Origin: Paraburkholderia lacunae
GTDB taxonomy: Bacteria; Pseudomonadota; Gammaproteobacteria; Burkholderiales; Burkholderiaceae
Assembly: GCF_003353175.1 (NCBI RefSeq)
Contig: NZ_QHKS01000004.1
Span: 186,001-250,000, forward strand
DNA length: 64,000 nt
Direction: 5' to 3'
Shown here: one piece after another, positions 19,821 through 26,566 of the stretch
Position numbering within the stretch: the stretch's first letter is position 1
Layout of the letters: each line of letters begins with the position of its first letter
The notes under the pieces: model-generated
The model's database searches: none
The model's input: only the letters and a program-made list of their open reading frames with translations
Told to the model about the DNA's origin: nothing
Position numbers and translations under genes: made by a program

Positions 19821-20459
19821 TTAGACGAGCGCGCGCATGGCGACGTCCACGATATTGATTAGCGCGTCTTCTCGATGAGCGACCCGCCCGAGTACGCGCA
19901 ATCCTTGCATGACGCACAACAGGAAGTCGCCGACGGCTTTTTCATCGAGCGTCGAATTGAAGGCGCCGCTCGCCTGGCCGCGGATCACCGACGCCGCCAG
20001 CAAGGTCGCCATACGCCGCTGGATCGCCGCGACGCGCGTGCGCAGTGCTTCGTCGCCCGGCTGCATCTCGAGCGTGGTGTTGGTGATGAAGCAGCTGCGC
20101 TCGCCCGTCAGCGCACTCGCCACCCGCGCATAATGCAGCATGGCGTTGCGCAGCGCCTCTTCCGGCGGCACCGGCGCGTTCAGCCGTTCGGCCAGCCGCG
20201 CCACGGAACCCTCCGCGTAATGATCGAGCGCGGCCAGCATGATGCCGTGCTTGTCGCCGAACACGCCGTACAGGCTGCCGCGCAACAGGCCGGTCGCCTT
20301 GCAGAGGTCGTCGATCGAGGTGGCGTGATAGCCGTGGTTCCAGAAAACCTGGCTCGCACTCGCCAGCACCGTGTCCGTGTCGAACTCGCGCGGCCTGCCC
20401 CGCGGGCAGACCTCGCCCGCTTTTTTCGCCGATTTGCCGGAATTGCCAGATTGGTTCAT
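19821..20459 (-). CDS. TetR family repressor
   Basis: 212 residues. N-terminal HTH: VLASASQVFWNHGYHATSID then LCKATGLLRGSLYGVFGDK. The C-terminal ligand domain resembles the TetR_C group found in regulators of drug exporters and oxidoreductases. First gene of a two-gene operon with the DHA2 exporter. A perfect dyad sits immediately upstream of its start, so autorepression and control of the exporter are likely. Confidence 0.92.
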   Translation of the reverse strand: MNQSGNSGKSAKKAGEVCPRGRPREFDTDTVLASASQVFWNHGYHATSIDDLCKATGLLRGSLYGVFGDKHGIMLAALDHYAEGSVARLAERLNAPVPPEEALRNAMLHYARVASALTGERSCFITNTTLEMQPGDEALRTRVAAIQRRMATLLAASVIRGQASGAFNSTLDEKAVGDFLLCVMQGLRVLGRVAHREDALINIVDVAMRALV

Positions 20460-20463
20460 GTGA

Positions 20464-20482
20464 CGGATATTATGACTATCCG
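20464..20482. promoter_or_regulatory. Predicted TetR operator over the tetR-MFS promoter
   Basis: Perfect dyad CGGATA-N7-TATCCG, extended by flanking TGA/TCA half-matches, starting 5 bp upstream of the tetR ATG. The minus-strand CATAAT (20469-20474), a near-consensus -10, lies inside it, so binding would block the promoter. Confidence 0.7.
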
Positions 20483-20632
20483 TTCAATAAATCAAGGCAT
20501 GACCAGAAATTGGCGGCGTCCAGAGCATTCAGGCACCCGCCTCCTGCGCCAGCGGCTCGGCCGACGGCGCCTTCACGGATTTGACGCAAGAGGCGGCAGT
20601 GGCACAAACGTCAGCCTGCCGCCATCCTTTCG

Positions 20633-21487
20633 TCATTTAGCGGCCTGCTTGCCCCACTTCTGCTCCGCGCTCGCAAACAGCTGATTGATCTCGTTGCCGC
20701 TCGCGGCGTCTTGCGTGTAGTTGAAGGTGCCGTGATCGCGCATCTCATTCGCCGCCCGCAGGAACGCGCCCAGCGCCGCACGCGCGAGCGACCCGCCCAC
20801 GCTCACCCGCCGCACGCCCAGCGCCTGCAATTCGGCGAAGCTGAGCAGGACGCCCTGCAACCCCATCAGCACATTGACAGGCCGCTCGAGTGCGCCGACC
20901 ACCGCGGCAATCTCTTCGCGGGTCTTCAAACCCGGCGCGTAGAGCACGTCGGCGCCGGCTTCCTGATAGGCAGAGAGACGGCGGATCGTATCGTCGAGAT
21001 CGGCTCGGCCGACCAGGTAGTTCTCGGCGCGCGCGGTCAGCGTGAACGGAAACGGCAGTGAGCGAGCCGCCTCGGCCGCCGCGCGCACGCGTTCCACCGC
21101 CGCCTCGAACGGATAGATCGGGTCGTCCGCGCGGCCGGTCGCATCCTCGATCGAACCGCCGACCACGCCCGCGGCCGCCGCCTGCATGATCGTTTCGGCG
21201 GCGTCTTCCGGGGCGTCGCCGAAACCGTTCTCCAGATCGGCGCTCACCGGCAAATCGGTCGCGCCGGCAATCTCGGCGAGGTGCACCATCATCTGCGCGC
21301 GGCCGATCGAGTTATCCGGCAAGCCGCGCGAAAACGCGTAGCCGGCGCTGCTGGTCGCGAGCGCCTTGAAGCCGGCCAGCGCCAGAAGCCGCGCGGTGCC
21401 GATGTCCCACGGATTCGGAATGATGAAGGCCTCGTTGGCCGCGTGATAAGACTGGAATTGCCGTGCCTTTTCTGTTTGCGTTGTCAT
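20633..21487 (-). CDS. Isocitrate lyase/PEP mutase family protein
   Basis: 284 residues from the ATG preceded by GGAA (MTTQTEKARQF); the frame is open to 21574. Family hallmarks: FIIPNPWDIGTARLL, SSAGYAFSRG, the metal-binding SADLENGFGD and GSIEDATG. The KKCGH catalytic motif of isocitrate lyase is absent, as in the PEP-mutase/oxaloacetate-acetylhydrolase-like subgroup. Likely cytoplasmic C-C or C-P bond chemistry on a 2-oxo or 2-hydroxy acid; substrate unknown. It follows no clear operon, 156 bp from osmC. Confidence 0.85.
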   Translation of the reverse strand: MTTQTEKARQFQSYHAANEAFIIPNPWDIGTARLLALAGFKALATSSAGYAFSRGLPDNSIGRAQMMVHLAEIAGATDLPVSADLENGFGDAPEDAAETIMQAAAAGVVGGSIEDATGRADDPIYPFEAAVERVRAAAEAARSLPFPFTLTARAENYLVGRADLDDTIRRLSAYQEAGADVLYAPGLKTREEIAAVVGALERPVNVLMGLQGVLLSFAELQALGVRRVSVGGSLARAALGAFLRAANEMRDHGTFNYTQDAASGNEINQLFASAEQKWGKQAAK

Positions 21488-21643
21488 TGACGGTTCCATG
21501 AAAGACGACGACAGCGCCACGCCGCAAGGCGCGCAGGCGTAGTGTCGTGAAAGTGGGTCGACATCGGTCGACAAGTCTGTGCCGGCGGCGAGTTCCGCCC
21601 GCCCGCCGGCCTTGCATGCCTTCGCAGCAGCAGAACCGCGGGC

Positions 21644-22069
21644 TCAGGTTTCGAGCTTCGCGTCCATCGTGATCGTTGCGTTCAAGACCTTCGATACCGG
21701 GCAGCCCGCTTTGGCGTCCGCGGTGGCTTTGTCGAACGCGGCCCTGTCGCCGCCGGGAATCTTCACCGCCACGTCGAGATGCACCGCGGTGATCGAAAAG
21801 CCACCGCCGTCCTTGTCGAGCGTGACGGTTGCCGTGGTGCCGATACGTTCGGGCGTGATGCCGGCCTTGCCCAATTCCGCCGATAACGCCATCGAAAAAC
21901 AACCCGCATGCGCAGCCGCAATCAACTCTTCCGGATTCGTGCCGATGCCATCCGCGAAGCGAGTCGAAAACGAGTATTGGGTCTCCTTGAGGACGCCGCT
22001 GTCAGTGGAAATCGAGCCTTTGCCGTCTTGCAGACCGCCTTGCCAGACTGCCGATGCCTTGCGCTTCAT
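21644..22069 (-). CDS. OsmC family peroxiredoxin
   Basis: 141 residues from an ATG with a strong AGGAGAG upstream. The two redox cysteines are Cys57 (AAAHAGCFSMALSAEL) and Cys123 (DAKAGCPVSKVL), as in OsmC. OsmC reduces organic hydroperoxides with lipoyl or thiol donors in the cytoplasm. Monocistronic; 280 bp separate it from the upstream carboxymuconolactone-decarboxylase-like gene. Confidence 0.93.
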   Translation of the reverse strand: MKRKASAVWQGGLQDGKGSISTDSGVLKETQYSFSTRFADGIGTNPEELIAAAHAGCFSMALSAELGKAGITPERIGTTATVTLDKDGGGFSITAVHLDVAVKIPGGDRAAFDKATADAKAGCPVSKVLNATITMDAKLET

Positions 22070-22349
22070 CGCTCTCTCCTGTTGTGCCCTGCGTGGCGCC
22101 GCTCTGCAACCGAACGTGATGCCCGCCGCAACGGTCCCGCCCGGGTGCTTGCGGTTTCGGCATCGATCGCGAGTGTCGCGCGGCGCGGCAGGCGCGGGCG
22201 TGGACCGAACTTCATGATAGGCGCTTCTGTGTGCCAGCGTCGTGACGATGCGGACCGCGAAGCCGTCTTCTTGTGTTCGGCTTGTCGCGGGCAGTAAGCC
22301 GCGAGCTGCGCTGCACGAAGACGAGGCCGACACCCCGGTGGCGCCGCCG

Positions 22350-22904
22350 CTACTCGGCGAACGGCAAGCTCTCCTGCCCCACCGCACGCATGCCGAACAC
22401 GTTCAGCGTCATCGCCACCAGCGCGTAGTAGCCGAGCAGGCCGACCAGGTTGATCGTCACCTGATGTCCGAAGCGCTCGACGGTCCTGGCATACGTCGCA
22501 TCCGATACCCGCTTGTTGTCGTACAGCTCGCTGGCGAAATCGTAGATCAATGCATCGTCGGTATCGGCGAAGGCCGGGCGCCGCCCTTGCAGGAGCGCTT
22601 GCGCATCCGCTTCGGCCACGCCGGCTTCGAGAGCGATCGGATAATGGATATACCACTCCGCCTGCGCCTGCCAGCGCGCTGCCGTCACCAGAATCGCCAG
22701 TTCCGACAGGCGCAGCGGCAAGCCGGTCCGGTAGCGGCAGAACGCGCCGAGACGCTGCGCCTGCTGGGCAAGTTCCGGGCTGTGAATCCAGCCGAGAAAC
22801 GGCCCATTCAGATTGCCGCGCGGGCCGGACAGAATCTCATCGAGCACCGCCTTTTGTTCGGGCGTGGCATCGGAGCGGTCGAAGTGAGGCAAACGCTCGG
22901 TCAT
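22350..22904 (-). CDS. Carboxymuconolactone decarboxylase family protein (no CxxC)
   Basis: 184 residues starting at MTERLPHFD; the frame is open further upstream but that part lacks similarity. The pattern LSELAILVTAARWQAQAEWYIHYPIA matches the CMD fold; the AhpD CxxC is missing, so this is unlikely to be a peroxidase. Likely a decarboxylase or isomerase-like enzyme acting on a small ring or lactone. It sits 28 bp after the class III aminotransferase and is probably the last gene of the RpiR-associated operon. Confidence 0.82.
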   Translation of the reverse strand: MTERLPHFDRSDATPEQKAVLDEILSGPRGNLNGPFLGWIHSPELAQQAQRLGAFCRYRTGLPLRLSELAILVTAARWQAQAEWYIHYPIALEAGVAEADAQALLQGRRPAFADTDDALIYDFASELYDNKRVSDATYARTVERFGHQVTINLVGLLGYYALVAMTLNVFGMRAVGQESLPFAE

Positions 22905-22932
22905 CGCAAATCTCGCAGAAGATGAAGTGTTG

Positions 22933-24261
22933 TCAGGCTGAGGCCAGCGCGCCGCCGATCGCATCCGTCAATCGACCGACGATCTCGTCGATGTCGCGCG
23001 CGGTGCAGATGAACGGCGGCGCCAGCAGCACATGATCGCCGATCTTGCCGTCGACGGTGCCGCCCATCGGATACACCATCAGCCCGCGTGCAAACGCCTC
23101 GCGCCGGATCGCCGCGTGCAGTTTCAGCTGCGCGTCGAACGGAGTCTTGCTCGCGCGGTCCTTCACCAGTTCGACGCCGACAAAGAGCCCCCGCCCTCGC
23201 ACATCGCCGATATGCGGATGCTGCGCATAGTGCTCGCGCAACCGTCCGCGCAACTGTTCGCCGCGCGCGAGAACGTTGGGCAGAAGATGCTCGTCGGCGA
23301 TCACGCGCTGCACTTCGAGCGCCGCGGCGCACGCGGTGGCGTGGCCGATATAGGTGTGCCCGTGCTGAAAGAAGCCCGAGCCGTCCACGATCGCCTGGTA
23401 AATCCGGTCGCTCACCAGCGTCGCACCGATCGGCTGATAGCCGGCGCCGAGTCCCTTGGCGATGGTCAGGAGGTCCGGCGCGACGCCGTCTTCTTCGCAC
23501 GCGTACAGATAGCCGGTGCGTCCCATGCCCGACATGATCTCGTCGAGAATCAGCAGCACACCGTAACGATCGCACACCGCGCGAATCTTGCGGAAGTACT
23601 CGCGCACCGGCGGCACCGCGCCGGCCGTCGCGCCCACCACCGTTTCCGCGACGAAAGCGGCCACCGTGTCGGCGCCGAGTTCGAGGATCTTCTGTTCGAG
23701 TTCGTCGGCGAGACGCTGGGCGAATGCCTCTTCGCTTTCGCCCGCGCGCTGCTCGCGATACGCGTAACAGGGGCTCACGTGATGCGCTTCGATCAGGATC
23801 GGCAGAAACGGCTCGCGACGCCACGCATTGCCGCCGATCGCCAGCGCCCCCAGCGTGTTGCCGTGATAGCTCTGGCGGCGCGCGATGAAGTGGCGGCGCT
23901 GCAACTCGCCCTTCTCGACGAAATACTGCCGCGCCAGTTTCAACGCCGCCTCGATCGCTTCCGAGCCACCCGACACGAAATACACGTGTTCGAGCCCCTG
24001 TGGCGCGCTTGCCACCAGGCGGTCGGAGAGTTCCTCGGCGGCTTCGGTCGTGAAGAACGAAGTGTGCGCGTACGGCAACTGCTGCGCCTGCCGCTTGATC
24101 GCGCCGATCACGCGCTGGTTGCTATGGCCGAGGCACGAGACGGCGGCCCCGCCGGACGCGTCGATATAGCGCTTGCCGGTGGAGTCGATGATTTCGATGC
24201 CTTCGCCGGCGACGGCAACCGGCAACGACTGCTTCGGCGAGCGGTGAAATACGGTGGACAT
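22933..24261 (-). CDS. Class III (omega) aminotransferase
   Basis: 442 residues from an ATG preceded by AGGAAA. PLP signatures: GGSEAIEAALKLAR, Asp240 in LLILDEIMSGMGRTG, and Schiff-base Lys269 in LLTIAKGLGAGYQP. Class III enzymes transaminate omega- or beta-amino acids and amines. It is 23 bp behind the C45 hydrolase gene, suggesting that the amine transaminated is released by that enzyme. The amino donor is not identifiable from sequence alone. Confidence 0.93.
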   Translation of the reverse strand: MSTVFHRSPKQSLPVAVAGEGIEIIDSTGKRYIDASGGAAVSCLGHSNQRVIGAIKRQAQQLPYAHTSFFTTEAAEELSDRLVASAPQGLEHVYFVSGGSEAIEAALKLARQYFVEKGELQRRHFIARRQSYHGNTLGALAIGGNAWRREPFLPILIEAHHVSPCYAYREQRAGESEEAFAQRLADELEQKILELGADTVAAFVAETVVGATAGAVPPVREYFRKIRAVCDRYGVLLILDEIMSGMGRTGYLYACEEDGVAPDLLTIAKGLGAGYQPIGATLVSDRIYQAIVDGSGFFQHGHTYIGHATACAAALEVQRVIADEHLLPNVLARGEQLRGRLREHYAQHPHIGDVRGRGLFVGVELVKDRASKTPFDAQLKLHAAIRREAFARGLMVYPMGGTVDGKIGDHVLLAPPFICTARDIDEIVGRLTDAIGGALASA

Positions 24262-24284
24262 GGCGTTTCCTTGTTTTTTCCTTG

Positions 24285-25343
24285 TTAGCCGGTCAGGGTT
24301 CCGGCCTGCGAAGGTGCAGTTCGTGCGATGAAGGTGTCGAATGCGAGACGGCCCTGGCGGAAAACCTGCATCGCCACACCCGTGTTCCCGATCGCGAAGA
24401 GCGCGGTAGCGAGCGTGTTTTCGTCGTCGGGGTCGAGTGGATCGTCGCGGTAGATCGGCAAGCCCGAAGGCGCACGATCGTGCAATACGTCGAGCAAGGC
24501 GGCGGCCTTCAACGGACTGGCGAGCGCCGGCAGCAAGTGCTCGACGCGCGCCTGACGGTCGCGCGAGGAATCGGTCACGATTTGCGCTTCGGCGTCGCAG
24601 CCCGGATGAATCAGATGGTTCGCATGGCCAGCGAGGTTCGCGACGATCTGCACGGAGCAGCGCTGCACGGTTGCCTCGACACTCACGAGGCGTGCATCGC
24701 CCGCGCAGCCGAGCGTGTGATGAAAGCCGCTTGCAGCCGGCGCGCTGCGCAATGTTTGCAGCGCTTCGTCGAGTGAGGTTGCATCGAGCACCGCACGCGC
24801 GAGAATCATCCGCGGCACGCCGGCGGCGGGCATGCGAATGCGCAGATTGTTGATCGCCTGCACAAGACCGGCGCGATTCGCCGCGAAGGTATGGCCCGGC
24901 AATGATCCCGGGTAGTAGAAGCTCACGAAACCCGGCTTGCCGGCCGGTTGCACCTGAACCAGACAACAGCGCTCGCGCAGATAGGGATCGCCGTCTTCGT
25001 TGTGCGCGATGAAACGCGTGCCGCCGGCGGCCCCCGCCAGGGTGGTGCAACCGTCGGGCGCGTTGTGAATCAGCTCGCCGCGGCAGTTCCACAGAAAGAT
25101 GTCATCCGCGGAGCAGTCGAGCCCCGCCGCCATGCCTTCGAGTTCGGCCAGCAGCGCGGGAAAATGCGCCTCGGATGCCTGCCGCAGCTTCTGCACGAAC
25201 GGATCGCCGCGCCAGCGACGAACCGCCTGCCACGCGCCGCTTTGCTCCATGTATTCGGCGAACACGGGCCGCGCAAGTTCGCCCAGCCGGTAGCCGATGT
25301 CATACGGCTCACCGGCCACCTGGAAAAGATTCAGCTCCCGCAT
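24285..25343 (-). CDS. C45 family autoproteolytic acyltransferase/hydrolase
   Basis: 352 residues from the ATG at MRELNLF, which lies 41 bp after a good -10 box and has GGGAGG upstream; an ATG at 25403 falls within the promoter and is rejected. NTN-hydrolase of the penicillin acyl-CoA:6-APA acyltransferase family (C45): Cys99 in NAPDGCTTLAG is the expected self-cleavage residue and N-terminal nucleophile of the beta chain. HNEDGDPYLRERCC and the NNLRIRMP segment are family features. Expected reaction: amide-bond hydrolysis or acyl transfer. No signal peptide, so cytoplasmic. First gene of a C45-aminotransferase-CMD operon below an RpiR regulator. Confidence 0.87.
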   Translation of the reverse strand: MRELNLFQVAGEPYDIGYRLGELARPVFAEYMEQSGAWQAVRRWRGDPFVQKLRQASEAHFPALLAELEGMAAGLDCSADDIFLWNCRGELIHNAPDGCTTLAGAAGGTRFIAHNEDGDPYLRERCCLVQVQPAGKPGFVSFYYPGSLPGHTFAANRAGLVQAINNLRIRMPAAGVPRMILARAVLDATSLDEALQTLRSAPAASGFHHTLGCAGDARLVSVEATVQRCSVQIVANLAGHANHLIHPGCDAEAQIVTDSSRDRQARVEHLLPALASPLKAAALLDVLHDRAPSGLPIYRDDPLDPDDENTLATALFAIGNTGVAMQVFRQGRLAFDTFIARTAPSQAGTLTG

Positions 25344-25383
25344 CGACGCCACCGCCTCCCACCCACTCAACAATCGGTACGTG

Positions 25384-25413
25384 TTTATACTTCCAAACAA
25401 CATTTGTTGTCAA
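25384..25413 (-). promoter_or_regulatory. Sigma-70 promoter of the C45 operon
   Basis: On the minus strand TTGACA (25408-25413), an 18-bp spacer and TATAAA (25384-25389). The -10 ends 41 bp before the C45 start codon. The strongest sigma-70 match noticed in the window; the RpiR operator covers its -35 and spacer. Confidence 0.75.
25397..25413. promoter_or_regulatory. Predicted RpiR operator, C45 operon side
   Basis: Dyad ACAACA-TT-TGTTGT at 25397-25410. Minus-strand TGACAACAAATGTT here is identical over 14 bp to a sequence at the start of the rpiR gene. Overlap with the -35 suggests repression. Confidence 0.7.
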
Positions 25414-25507
25414 ATGGGGCAACTGCGATACAGACCAAGCAGGCTTGCTTCGCGGCAGAGATCTGTCTGGGTCAAATGCGCGGAATCAACGTAACAGCAA
25501 GGCAGCC

Positions 25508-26362
25508 TCAAGGCACATACGCGCCTTTCGCATGCAGCGACTGCTCGGCGATGCCGAGTTGCTCGACCGCATCCGCTCCTTCGAGTGCGAGCAGATGTGC
25601 GACCAGTGCCTCCGAGATCGCCGTGGCCGCTACCAGCGAGGGAAAGAACGACGGACTCTCGTGCGAAAAGATCAGCACCTTGTCGGCGTTCAGCGCGATG
25701 GGCGAGACCGCGCTGTCGGTAATCGCAATCAGCTTGCTGCCCTTTTCCAGCGCGCCTTCGGCGACACGCGCCGCTTCCACTGAATACGGCGCGAAACTGA
25801 TGACGACGGTGGCGCTGTCACGCTCGATCGTGCGCAACTGCATCTCCAGCGTACCGGCCTCGCCGTTGAGCAGCGACACCGATGAGCGAAACAGCCGATA
25901 GCCGTAGACAAAACCGAAAGCCACCGCATAGCAGGAGCGAAAACCCGCCACATGCACATGCGGCGCGCGGCGCAGCAGACGCGCCGCCTCGACGATCGCG
26001 CGGCCGTTCTGCGCGGCGGTGACCTCGAGGTTGTGTTGTTGCGCGACGAGCAGATCGCTCGCCAGCGCGTCTTTCGATTTGACCAGCGAACGCGCGCGGC
26101 TGGTGAGCGGCTCGGGCCTCGTCCGCAAGCGCGCGACGAACAGGTCGCGCAATTCGTTCCAGCCGGGAAAACCGAGTTGCTGCGACAAGCGCACCAGCGA
26201 CGCGGGTTGCACCTGCGCGCGCTCGGCCACTTTGCGCATCGACGAGACCGCAACTTCGTCAGGATGATCGAGCAGGAAACCTGCGCCCATCTGGAACTGC
26301 GGACTCAGTTCGGAGAAGCGCGCCCGGATCAGGGCGGCGAGCTGGTCGAAGCTGTCTGGCAT
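25508..26362 (-). CDS. RpiR family regulator (HTH plus SIS domain)
   Basis: 284 residues from the ATG at MPDSFDQLAALIR; an earlier TTG is inside the operator. N-terminal RpiR HTH: VSSMRKVAERAQVQPASLVR then LSQQLGFPGWNELRDLF. C-terminal SIS sugar-phosphate-binding fold (~125-260). RpiR proteins respond to phosphosugars or other phosphorylated metabolites. Its gene lies directly upstream of the C45-aminotransferase-CMD operon, and a shared 14-bp sequence lies at both promoters, so it probably regulates itself and that operon. Confidence 0.9.
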   Translation of the reverse strand: MPDSFDQLAALIRARFSELSPQFQMGAGFLLDHPDEVAVSSMRKVAERAQVQPASLVRLSQQLGFPGWNELRDLFVARLRTRPEPLTSRARSLVKSKDALASDLLVAQQHNLEVTAAQNGRAIVEAARLLRRAPHVHVAGFRSCYAVAFGFVYGYRLFRSSVSLLNGEAGTLEMQLRTIERDSATVVISFAPYSVEAARVAEGALEKGSKLIAITDSAVSPIALNADKVLIFSHESPSFFPSLVAATAISEALVAHLLALEGADAVEQLGIAEQSLHAKGAYVP

Positions 26363-26393
26363 GCGATGTACCGGGCGAACGGTCGATAGGGAT

Positions 26394-26407
26394 GACAACA
26401 AATGTTA
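26394..26407. promoter_or_regulatory. Predicted RpiR operator, rpiR side
   Basis: TGACAACAAATGTT, identical over 14 bp to the site in the C45 promoter, 32 bp upstream of the rpiR start. The partner half-site is weaker here (GTTACC instead of GTTGT). Confidence 0.65.
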
Positions 26408-26466
26408 CCACCCGGTGCATCGCATCCAACAGCACTTCACGCGTGCTTTTCGCGCCTGCCTGGCCG

Positions 26467-26562
26467 CTGGTTGAGTACCTGCTTAAGTACCTGCTCAGGT
26501 GCCTGCTCAGATGCCTGCCTAAGTGCCCGCTCAGGTGCCTGCCCAGATGCCTGCTTAAGCGC
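26467..26562. repeat. 12-bp tandem repeat, eight units
   Basis: Eight contiguous degenerate units of consensus CTGCTCAGGTGC (variants CTGCTTAAGTAC, CTGCCTAAGTGC, CCGCTCAGGTGC and others), then a truncated ninth running into the stop codon of the glycoside hydrolase gene. In the 204-bp gap between that gene and rpiR. Confidence 0.85.
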
Positions 26563-26566
26563 CGGC

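Noticed and set aside
22933..25092. Open frame extending the class III aminotransferase to 719 codons
   Set aside because: The extension overlaps the C45 gene in another frame; the ATG at 24261 has a good ribosome site.
26467..26562. Iteron-type replication origin
   Set aside because: Degenerate 12-bp units without a DnaA box, AT-rich region or replication gene nearby.
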